A DNA stretch of 64,000 nucleotides from Plasmodiophora brassicae (taxonomy: Eukaryota; Endomyxa; Phytomyxea; Plasmodiophorida; Plasmodiophoridae): NCBI GenBank assembly GCA_039704465.1, contig JASFAU010000011.1, positions 186,001-250,000 of the forward strand. The letters run 5' to 3'. Under the pieces are notes generated by a model. It was not told the DNA's origin and made no database searches. It saw only the letters and a program-made list of their open reading frames with translations. Position numbers and translations under genes: made by a program. Shown here piece by piece: positions 34,361 through 43,421 of this stretch; position 1 is the first letter of the stretch; every line of letters starts with the position of its first letter.

Positions 34361-34554
34361 TTATATCCCCGTTGGGGGGAGCTACGTCTCGGCGGTCAGT
34401 GGGAGCTGTATTTCCCTCGAGTCGTGAGCTGCACATGATGTCACGGCCAGCCGCCAGTGGGAGCAGTGGATCGCCGTAGCTGCTACGGAGTCCGCGAGCA
34501 CCGGGGGCGTTGGCCGTTGGCGTTGGCCGTTGGCGTTCGATCCCATTCCGTCCA

Positions 34555-36451
34555 ATGGACCAGGACGATGGCGTTGGGCGTGGTGTTAAGCGCTCGGCGG
34601 CGTCGACGGGGCGCGCCGGTGGTGTGTATGTGCCGCCGTTCAAAGCGGCACAGGCGGCCGTGCCGTCGGATCCGTCCACCGTCGAATACCAGCGCGCCGC
34701 CTGGGACGCCTTGCGAAAGAGCATCAACGGTCTGGTCAACAAAGTCAACACGAGCAATATCGCGAACATTGTCGCCGAGCTGTTCGCCGAGAATATTATC
34801 AGGGGACGGGGTCTGCTCGTTCGTGCCGTCGTGAAGGCACAGATGGCGTCGCCGAACTTCACGCCGGTCTACGCGGCTCTAATCGCCGTCATCAACACGA
34901 AAATGCCAGAGGTATGCGAACCCATCAGACACTTATGAATTTATGCTAACTTGTTCGAATAGATTGGCGAACTGCTGATGAAGAGAATGATCCTGCAATT
35001 CCGGCGGGCATACCGCCGAAACGACAAGATCGTGTGCCTGGCGTGCACGAAATTCCTGGCGCATCTGGTCAACCAGCAAGTGGCACATGAGATTGTCGCC
35101 CTGGAGCTGCTGACCCTGCTCCTGGATAAGCCGACGGACGACAGCGTTGAAGTGGCGGTCGGGTTCATCACCGACTGTGGCGCCATGCTGACGGAACTGT
35201 CGCCGCGTGGTATCCATGCCATCTTCGAACGGTTTCGCGGCATTCTGCACGAGGGTGAGATCGACAAGCGCGTGCAGTACATGATCGAAGGGTTGTTCGT
35301 CATTAGGAGGGGGCGATTCGCTGACCACCCAGCTGTGCCGCCCGAGCTGGACCTGGTGGAGTCAGCGGACCAGATTTCGCACGAGTTGATCTTGAACGAT
35401 GATCACGATCCAGAACGCAGCCTGGACATATTCCACTTCGATCCCGAGTACACGCAGACCGAGGCGCAATACGACCTCATCAAAGCCGAGATCATTGGAG
35501 ATGAAGAACTGGGCGCGGATGGCGAACCCGAATCAGAGGAGGAAGAAGAGGAGGAAGAGGCGCCGGCCGAAGCGAACGAGATGGAGATTATTGATGAAAC
35601 GGGCACCAAGGATGTCACGCTTCGTCGAACAATCTATCTGACCATCATGTCGTCGCTCGACTTCGAGGAATGTGCCCACAAACTGTTGAAGACGCCAATG
35701 GGAGAGGGCAAGGAGCCGGTCCTCTGCGAGATGGTTCTCGAGTGCTGCGCTCAGGAGCGATCCTACATGCGCTTTTACGGGCTGCTGGGCGAACGGTTCT
35801 GCCGGCTTAAACGCGAGTTTGAACAGGTGCGTCTGAGTTTGCGCTTGCCCTGCGGTTCCTTTGTGCTCACTATGTGCATAGGCGTTTGAGGAACTGTTTG
35901 CCCGCCAGTATGCGACAGTCCATCGGCATGAGACGTCGAAGCTGCGGAACATTGCAAAGTTCTTCGCTCATCTGTTGCAAGCCGATGCGCTGGACTGGAG
36001 CGTCCTGGAGTACATTTCACTTACCGAGACGGACACTACCTCATCCAGCCGCATCTTCATCAAGATTGTCTTCCAGGAGCTGTCTGAAGTCATGGGCCTG
36101 AAGAAGCTTCGGGCGCGCCTGAACGATCCCGCGTACGCTGAATTCTTTTCGGGCCTGTTCCCAAAGGATTCCCCAAAGAACACGAGGTTCGCGATCAACT
36201 TCTTCACGTCGATCGGCCTGGGTGGCCTGACGGACGAGCTCCGTGCGTTCCTGAAGGTCCAGCAGGTGCAGGCCGAAGCTGCTCGCGCTGCCGCAGCCGC
36301 TGATGGCGACGAAGGGTCCTCAGATGTGTCGTCGGACAGTAGCGATTCCGACACTAGCTCAGACGCGTCGTCGTCTGATGTGTCGAGCGACGGCGACAGC
36401 AGCGATGATCAAAGTAGAGCGGGATCCTCTAAGCGGGCCCGCAGACACTAA
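34555..36451 (+). CDS. CWC22: Pre-mRNA-splicing factor CWC22 (MIF4G and MA3 domains)
   Basis: Three exons (34555-34911, 34963-35826, 35882-36451) sum to 1,791 nt, 596 residues. The N-terminus GVYVPPFK and the MIF4G domain ([40 protein letters not shown]) are textbook CWC22. Next come an acidic linker ([12 protein letters not shown]), the MA3 domain ([40 protein letters not shown]) and a conserved C-terminal block ([40 protein letters not shown]). The tail is Ser/Asp-rich. CWC22 is a spliceosomal protein that in animals recruits eIF4A3 for exon-junction complexes; here it matches a genome full of tiny introns. The first intron has a clear branch-like TGCTAAC about 20 nt before its AG. Confidence 0.95.
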
Positions 36452-36651
36452 ACTGCTATATCCTCTGCACCATAGTCTATCACAACCTCGCTTCGAAGAC
36501 TTCATCAGCGAGTCGTGGTGGAGAGCATGAGCTGTGATGGCCTGAGACAGGATGAGCATTCACTTCCCAAGCTAAATCAGGTTATTCTGGTTTATATGGC
36601 ATATTACGGGCAGGATGTAGAATATATGACAGACAATGGGGAGTCCATGGA

Positions 36652-39600
36652 CTAGACAACGGTACGAGGGTCGACACCGACCATGGACGAAGTTCCAATG
36701 CTGCGAACAGCAGAGGACGAATGGCGAGCTGCGCTGATAGTCGACGACGAGCTCGAAGAATCAGATGAAGAAAGGGAGATGTGGGAGTCGGAACGCTTCA
36801 GTACCCCGACCGGAACGTCGCTGCCCAGCTTCGCATCATGAGCAGCGACATCAGAAATGCTCACCTTGCCATCGAGCATGTCATGTATGCGGGATGCCAG
36901 TCGGGTTCGTTCACCGATTTCGATGCGAATTTGTTCGCCCTCGAAATACAGTAGTTGCAGCCGCTGGACGTCCGCGTTGGCCAGAGAAGCGCGAACGGAC
37001 ATGGCCCACTTGACACCTCGTTCGATAAACGCATCGAACATGGACCGTTCGTTGGACTTCAGGTTGGGAGGAGCAGACTTCTGCAAATGAAGAAGAGCGG
37101 TGAGTTGCGGTCCACGTGGACCAAGACGGTCGACCCTTGGTGGGTAGCGCCCGACATAAGGACGGCCCTGGCCCACCGAGCATCGGATGCAGACAAAGCT
37201 GTCGACTCGATCGGTAAGGCCGGTACACGGGAGGTGAAACAGCAGGCTGCATTGCGTGCATTTGGTACGCTCCGCATTGGGGGAACGACGCCGACAGACG
37301 CACTGGTGACCACAACTCAGAATGGCGGAGAGTCAAACCGAACCGAGCACGCGAACCTCTGCAGGCGAAATGTCAGTTATTGACTTGCCGCCGAGGATTT
37401 GATAGCCTTCGGCAGCTCCAAACGCAGATACCATCGCGGCGCGAACCTGCGATGCAAACGTTATATTCATCGTCGCCACGACAAGTACGTCGTGGGGTTA
37501 CCGAGTTGATCCAGGTATAGCAAGTCTTCAGGTGCTGGCCAAGAATGTTCAGCGTGTTGGCAATCCGGGGACTGCACTTGCTCTGAGCCTGCCTGTACAG
37601 GCGGGTCTGCTCGGCCAAGTCGTCGGCAGCGACAACGCTCGTCAGCCACCGGTTCTCCCAACTCTTCGTCTGAAGCCGCGCCATAATCTGCGTGACGTCC
37701 ACAGGGAGCTTCTTGCCTGTCGCGATTTGTTTGGCAATCTGCGGCGCTTGGTGAGGGGGCGCAACATCGGAGCCATCCTCGCAAGACACCATACCTCGGG
37801 ATCATTCTGCGACCCGTCCAGGACGGCAAGTGATTCCTGTATCCACTGCAGACCTGCCTGCAGCCGGGCCTCGGCTTCGGAGCGCTCTGCGCAAGGTCGC
37901 CTGTCCATGGACTGGAGGAACAACTGTAGCTTGCCGGTGGACGGTTTGGATTTCAACAAGTCAGCCAGTTCGCGACGCTGCTTGTCAAACGCAACGTCCT
38001 CCGGACTGGGTTGCCCGGGAAGCGCAACGGCTTCCAGAATGCCGCCCATGTGCATACTGCATACCTGCTCGACATCCGGCACTCTGATTCTGGCGGCCTT
38101 GAGCCGAGCAAGCAGTTCAATAGCCTCCTGCCGGGTTTTCAATGATCGGACGCGTTCCCGACTCGACACAATAAACTGATACACGTTGCGCAACCAAGTG
38201 ACAGCGCAAGACGATTCGGACCCTGCGACGCGCCACTGAGGCCAACACATATCCGCAATGCCATTACAGGTCGTACCTGTCCAAACAACGCGAGCGATGT
38301 TAACAGCAGTCAGCTGCTGACAGAACGACTCGATCGCCTGGGCATCAATAAACTACGTAGAGGGATATCAATCAATACGACATGCCCAAGACAAATCACG
38401 GCGGATGGGGTTACCGATCCTGATTTATACTGCAAATGCACGGCGAGGAGTTTCTCGAGAATCGCCTTCGTATCGTGGACAATCTTCCGAAGAGCCGCCT
38501 CCTCAGGCGTCACACAGCAAAACCGCTCATCACACGCTGAGAGACACGGTAAGTGACGGCCAGCGCACCGATACAACGCGCACAGCGGCCAGTACTTTGA
38601 ATGAAACGTTCGCAGTCCTGCAAGTTCAAAGCATTCCCTCGGGACTGGATCTCGCTACGCAGTCGCATGCGCTCTTCCTGGATCCCCATGATGACCTCCC
38701 GACACCGCTCCTTCATGTTTGGGCCAAGCTTATCGCCAAACTCAGCCAATTCCGCTAGAGTGAAACGTGAGGTCCCTTTGCGGCGGATAGCCTCCTGCCA
38801 TTGCTCTAAGGCAGGTGAAGGACACTCTTCACCGAATGGTTCCGCTGGTGTTAGACTCAAGGGAGTCTCCGGTTTTCCGGGAAAGTTTTCTCGAGCAGCG
38901 GTATGTGCACGCGAGTCGGTCTGCTGAGCGGCCTACAGCTGACGAATGAGTGCAGCAATGACGACAATAAGGACAAAGTGACCTTTGCAAGCACTTCTTG
39001 CTGCGGAACGGAAACGAAAGGGGCGCGCTGTTGCATCAGCGAAAGCCACCGGACCGCCTCGTCCTTGGACATGGGCTGCCCCTCGACAGGACTCTGCGAC
39101 GAATCCACAGGAGAACCCATTCGACGCTTAAGCGCCATGGCAGCATGAATAGCGCCGCACCCCTTCTGAAACATAGGGGTGTCGATAGTACCCGTCTCTC
39201 CGTAGCTCCTGACGAGCTTCCGCAACCGTCCTATCGCAAGGAGGGTTATCGAACAAATAGAAGGTTTGGAAACGATCTGCCACTACCGAGATGAGCACCT
39301 CCGTCGGCAACTGCCTGCTTGAACTGTGCCTCGAAATCGACGGCTTCATCTTGTAGTTGTCGACATCGATCAACCAGCATGTCATCGACCTCCTGGATTA
39401 AAGGGGTCAGAGTTGCGGCAGACGATGTGAGCATCGGACACCATACGCCCTCATCAGCATGTTCGAGCGCGTGCAATCCTCGACTGAGTTCGTCCAGGTT
39501 AGCACCACACTCGATGACTTTCCGCATCCAGATGTCGCCCTGCAGGACACTCAGCACCAGATACTGCTAGCCCACAGCGACCCCGGTACCCATTGGAAAT

Positions 39601-39781
39601 TTCGGGCAGATGTTTCTGGCTCATCATAGGGAAGCGCGTCTACCGCGCGCTCGACATCATATTCGTGTTGCTGAAGGTGGTGCAGCGCGGCAGCCTCGCT
39701 GACTTCAAACGGGCACCGAGATCTGACTTTGTTGAGGTACACAGACACTGACGGTAACGTGGGCTCAGTGAGCGCACACAT
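36652..39781 (-). CDS. Long multi-exon gene, ELM2-like N-terminus, otherwise unknown
   Basis: Exon 1 (from 39781) reads VSVYLNKVRSRCPFEVSEA then ALHHLQQHEYDVERAVDAL, which resembles the C-terminal half of an ELM2 domain. Splicing at about 39540-39588 joins NFQW to GDIWMRKVIECGANL. Later exons give LVRSYGETGTIDTPMFQKG, FTLAELAEFGDKLGPNMKER and EAIELLARLKAARIRVPDVE. The last exon (36652-37100) ends Ser-rich with SLSSSDSSSSSST. All parts are helical. The middle has some likeness to helical linker regions of chromatin regulators such as KDM5 (PLU-1), but I see no JmjC, PHD or SANT motif. A nuclear chromatin role is only a guess. Several exon borders between 37300 and 38900 are not fixed. Confidence 0.55.
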
Positions 39782-41020
39782 CGTGCCCCTGGTATACGTT
39801 ACACTTGTCGTCGGAGAGCTGTCTCGCTTGCCAGACTAGAGTGGGCGGCACGTGCGGAGCCGTTTGGTGTTGGCGGGACAGCTCCATGGTGGGCCAAAGG
39901 ACCGCTTGATACAGTACCGGATCCTGCATGGGGCATCAATCATGAGAGGCGCGCAACCGATGCCCGCACATTGAAGGGTGGCAACCAGTCGTGTCGGATG
40001 GTATGGGTACGCGGTACCTCCGTCGTCAGACGACGCGCCCGACGACGACACCGACGGTGACGCCGGCAGTGGCATGGGCGCCAGGTCGTCCCCGACCGAC
40101 ATAGGTGCCGACCGCTCCCACTGCGAAGCGACGTTCGAACTGCGTGGGTCCGTCCGTCCGCGGCGCCTTCGTCCTCGTCTCGTGGACGTCCCCCGCCATC
40201 CCCGGCCTGGCCTGCGCGGACAGACGATGGACGGGCGGGTCTCCTTCGCACCCGTTTGCCACAGGTCGTCTTTGTAAAGGGTACGTTTGCCATGCGTCCC
40301 CCCCCCCCCCTGCCGGTGCAAGCGTCGTTCTGTCCGCATGGCGGCTTCCGGGGGCGCTGCCCTCGTCGGTGCCGAATCCCTGATTGCCTACCGAATAACG
40401 GGGTACCCCGCAGAATTAACTGCCATCGCCACCCGTCTGGCACCTACGATGCCTTTGACGATTTCAAATGCCCCATGGTAATTGCAATCGTTGGCCGATA
40501 TTGCAAACGAATGGCAGATCTTATCGTTCTGTTTCAAACCGCATTCGCCAAGCGCCGTGACCCGTTTCAAGACCGCACGCACGTCATAAGCTGGGGTACC
40601 TAGGAGTGGAGCTGCCAGGACGAACCACGAAGCCTTCGACGATTTCGAGTTCCCAGGGTGACTTGGAGCCGTTCGTGGAGTCCTTGGCCGATATGGCGAG
40701 CGAGTCCGGTTTCAAAGCGCATTTGCCAAGCGCGTTGACTAGCTTCAGGATCATATCCACGGCAACGGCAGTCACAGGTCACAGGGAAGCTCGTCAGGCA
40801 AGATATCCAGCATGGAGCTCACATGTCGTTGTCGTCTGACGAGCTTCCTTGTGGCCTTCACCCAGCCGATGCCGTGGATGCGCTCTTGGAACTCGTCAAC
40901 TTAGGCGGCACATGAAATCGTCGAAGGCATCGCGGTTTGTCTTGGCTCCTTGCGTTTTATTCGGCGGTGAAACATTATACGAACTTATAGGTCAGATGTG
41001 AGGGCAAAGTCCGAGAAACT
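39782..41020. other. Non-coding stretch with relic repeats and a 13-C run
   Basis: About 1.2 kb without a supportable gene. It contains a run of 13 C (40298-40310), three diverged copies of a coding-like fragment (see the repeat entry 40430-40955) and a small hairpin whose arms GGAAGCTCGTCA (about 40785-40796) and TGACGAGCTTCC (about 40838-40849) are reverse complements. The open frames between 39836 and 40440 are Arg/Gly/Pro by-products of high GC. Confidence 0.5.
40430..40955. repeat. Three diverged copies of a gene fragment, one inverted
   Basis: Copies 1 (about 40435-40590) and 2 (about 40610-40760) run on the plus strand; both contain CCTT(T/C)GACGATTTC followed by related sequence (GGCCGATAT..., GCATT(C/T)GCCAAGCGC). 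Copy 3 (about 40860-40955) lies on the minus strand and shares GCCTTCGACGATTTC and the flanking GAGCCAAGACAAACCGCGA-like stretch. All can be read as an A-F-D-D-F peptide start, suggesting pieces of one gene family. None forms an intact gene. Confidence 0.6.
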
Positions 41021-41113
41021 GCCATCGTGCCCGAGTGGTCAAGGGGATGGTCTTGAATCCGTCAAGGTAACCATTGGGCTTTGCCCGCGCGTGTTCGAAC
41101 CACGCCGATGGCT
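41021..41113 (+). tRNA. tRNA-Ser(UGA) with an 11-nt intron
   Basis: The acceptor stem GCCATCG (41021-41027) pairs perfectly with CGATGGC (41106-41112), with T as the discriminator base. The D arm is CCC..GGG. The anticodon stem ATGGT/ACCAT encloses the loop CTTGAA-A with anticodon TGA at 41054-41056. An 11-nt intron (41058-41068) lies one base after the anticodon, the canonical place. The long variable arm GGGC..GCCC is typical of serine tRNAs. The T arm GCGTG-TTCGAAC-CACGC is perfect. Confidence 0.95.
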
Positions 41114-41120
41114 ATTTCCA

Positions 41121-41126
41121 TTTTTT
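41121..41126 (+). terminator. RNA polymerase III terminator, T6
   Basis: A run of six T begins eight bases after the tRNA-Ser 3' end on its sense strand, the normal Pol III stop signal. Confidence 0.8.
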
Positions 41127-41254
41127 GGTGTTGCGCCACCCGGTAACGTGACGCTCCGACGTGGGCTCCGGTGCTGACGTTTCAGTGCGCGCGACCTCGT
41201 TGTTCTCGCCCGCCCGCAACGAGTCACATACCTTCCTGGATCTAGACCGGAACG

Positions 41255-42274
41255 ATGGCCGTTGCGACGAAAGCGACCGCGCCTGCCGTCAGCGATTCCG
41301 ATGCTGTCAAGAAGGAGATCAAGGTGGCGCATGAGGTCGCTGCCCCCCGGCAGATCATCGACCTGCGGTACTTTGTGATCAGCGCCTTTGTTGCCGCGAT
41401 CGCCACCGTCGTCGTCTTCTGGATGTCGCCGTTCGCACCGTCGCCCTGCCCGGCTGCGCCGCCCAACATGGAGACGGCGTTCTGCGGGGACGAGTTCAGC
41501 GCTTTCGTCAGCGGTCAGAACGTCCAGATTGTCCACAACAAGATTTGGTCGGCGGATCCGGCGAAAGTCCAATGCTTGATCAACAAGGAGTCGCTGGAGA
41601 CGCTGCCGCACTATGCTGCCATTGCCGATGCCATTGCCGACGACGGCAGGGAACCCGACATCCTCATGCTGGGGTCGTCTGGCGGGTGCCTTCCTTTCCT
41701 GCTGGAGCGCGTCAAGGACCAGTACACGTTGACCGTCGTCGACGAAAGCAGCGAGGTCATCGAGCTCGCCAGGAACTACACGATGAAGGACGATGCCGAT
41801 CACATCTCGTACGTGCACGCTAACGAGGACGCGTATCTCAGCGAGTCCAGCGACGAGGAATTCGATATCATCGTCAACGACGTCTTCGTTGGAGACAACC
41901 AGGTCGAGTACATGACGTCGGGCATGATCGTTGAGGAAGCATACCGCGTCCTGAAGCCCAACGGCGTCTACATGGTCAACGGAATGTCAATGGACGATGC
42001 CTTGGAAGACGTGGACCAGCTGGCGGACGCGCTCGAGGCCGTCTTCGACGTCGTTGAGGTCTACGAGGTCGACGCCGAGACCGAGAATTACATGGTCTTC
42101 GCATGGAAGCACCCCCTGTCCGACGTGGACGACAACGCCCACAGCGAATCGGAACGCGACGCCCACAGCGAATCGGGGCCGGGCACCGCAGAGAAGGTCG
42201 TCGCCCATGACGAGGGCAGGCCTGCCGACGAAACGAAACAAGTTGGCGACGATGGCGCCCAGAAGGACCTATAG
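41255..42274 (+). CDS. Membrane-anchored methyltransferase / spermidine synthase-like protein (copy 1)
   Basis: Single exon, 339 residues. One N-terminal TM segment (FVISAFVAAIATVVVFWM) is followed by a Rossmann-type domain: DILMLGSSGGCLPFLL (motif I, binds the adenosyl group), LTVVDESSEVIELARNY (acidic end of β2) and FDIIVNDVFVGDN (motif near the catalytic site). EEAYRVLKPNGVYMVNG closes the fold as in class I methyltransferases and spermidine synthases. The usual GG(G/E)DG of spermidine synthase is replaced by GSSGG, so polyamine synthesis is not assured. The C-terminal tail is acidic and low-complexity, with a repeated DAHSES(E/G) unit. A paralog follows directly on the same strand. Confidence 0.75.
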   Translation: MAVATKATAPAVSDSDAVKKEIKVAHEVAAPRQIIDLRYFVISAFVAAIATVVVFWMSPFAPSPCPAAPPNMETAFCGDEFSAFVSGQNVQIVHNKIWSADPAKVQCLINKESLETLPHYAAIADAIADDGREPDILMLGSSGGCLPFLLERVKDQYTLTVVDESSEVIELARNYTMKDDADHISYVHANEDAYLSESSDEEFDIIVNDVFVGDNQVEYMTSGMIVEEAYRVLKPNGVYMVNGMSMDDALEDVDQLADALEAVFDVVEVYEVDAETENYMVFAWKHPLSDVDDNAHSESERDAHSESGPGTAEKVVAHDEGRPADETKQVGDDGAQKDL

Positions 42275-42388
42275 CATCAGGGCACCTTGCCACTGAGTAA
42301 ACTGTAGCAACCCCATTGTATCAGTTCGATAACACTGCGGCCTCTCCTGCTGGCCGTCGTCGCGTTGGGCGAGTCAACTGCTTGCCAA

Positions 42389-43288
42389 ATGCCATCAGCA
42401 GCCAGGAGATCGACCACCGCGCCCAACCGGCAGGTTAACCGAGGGTTCCAGGCGCGTCACCTGATCGCGTTCAGCAGCGTCGCGGTTGCGCTGGTGTCGT
42501 CCTTCATTGTGTTCTGGAGGAGTGGGGCGCCGCGGTGCCCACCTGCGCCCGATGCAATGACGACCGTCTACTGCGGCGTCGACCTGGCCGCGTTCGCCAG
42601 CGGGGACGGGAACGTGATTCAGGTCGTGAACTCGAAGTGGAGTCCCGATGAGCGCGCCGACCACATTGTCCAGACCTGGATCGACCTGTCCGACGGGTCC
42701 ACGTTGCAGTACATTGAGGCCATAGCGCAGGCGGTCATCGAGGACGCCACGTCGCCGAACGTTCTCCTCCTGGGGCTCGGAGGCGGGTCCCTGCCCTTCC
42801 TGCTGAGCAAGAGCACCATCAACTACACGCTGACAGCCGTCGACATCAGCAATGACGCGCTGGAGATCACCAGACGATTCGTCGTACCCGACGATGGCGT
42901 CCGCGTTCGTTACGTATGCGATAACGCGTTCGCGTTCTTAGCAGACGCCCCGAGTGACGCGTTCGACATCGTCATCAGCGACGTCTACATCGGCTCCAAG
43001 TCAGGGATCGGAAGAACCTCTGCGATGACGTTCTTCGCGGAGGCGTACCGTGTCCTGAAGAGCACCGGCGCCACGTTCATCATGAACTGTTTCGACATGG
43101 GCAACGCGTTGGACCGCAGCAACGCCGTCGCCGACACGCTCAGAACCGTGTTCGACGACGTGGCGCTGTACCAGGTCGACGACGAGCTGGATTCAAATAT
43201 CCTGCTGCTCGCCTGGAAGGGCGACCACGACGATGAAGAGCAACCGAGAGCGGCAGCGGCACACCCCGAGAAGGATCCTGCAACATAA
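42389..43288 (+). CDS. Membrane-anchored methyltransferase / spermidine synthase-like protein (copy 2)
   Basis: Single exon, 299 residues from MPSAARRSTTAP. It has the same architecture as copy 1: an N-terminal TM (IAFSSVAVALVSSFIVFW), a shared Cys-containing segment after the membrane (YCGVDLAAFASGDG matches FCGDEFSAFVSGQN in copy 1), motif I NVLLLGLGGGSLPFLL, the acidic residue in LTAVDISNDALEI and the FDIVISDVYIG motif. Motif I is closer to canonical (GLGGG) here than in copy 1. The C-terminus is short and acidic. It is a tandem duplicate separated from copy 1 by 114 bp. The single N-terminal TM suggests a type II membrane protein, probably with the enzyme domain in the lumen or outside. 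Confidence 0.75.
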   Translation: MPSAARRSTTAPNRQVNRGFQARHLIAFSSVAVALVSSFIVFWRSGAPRCPPAPDAMTTVYCGVDLAAFASGDGNVIQVVNSKWSPDERADHIVQTWIDLSDGSTLQYIEAIAQAVIEDATSPNVLLLGLGGGSLPFLLSKSTINYTLTAVDISNDALEITRRFVVPDDGVRVRYVCDNAFAFLADAPSDAFDIVISDVYIGSKSGIGRTSAMTFFAEAYRVLKSTGATFIMNCFDMGNALDRSNAVADTLRTVFDDVALYQVDDELDSNILLLAWKGDHDDEEQPRAAAAHPEKDPAT

Positions 43289-43421
43289 ATTGTCGGGCAG
43301 TGTCGGTAGTGGCAGTGGCCTTCCGGTGCCGTCCAACGTGCCCATACGGCGCGTCTACCGCCACGTGTTCGCATGTCGTGGACGGTCTAAGCCCAATGTA
43401 ACAGACAACGTGCCGCACAGT

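Noticed and set aside
40298..40310. Run of 13 C as a possible regulatory or telomere-like element
   Set aside because: A plain homopolymer, perhaps a sequencing weak spot; no G-quadruplex pattern or repeat unit around it.
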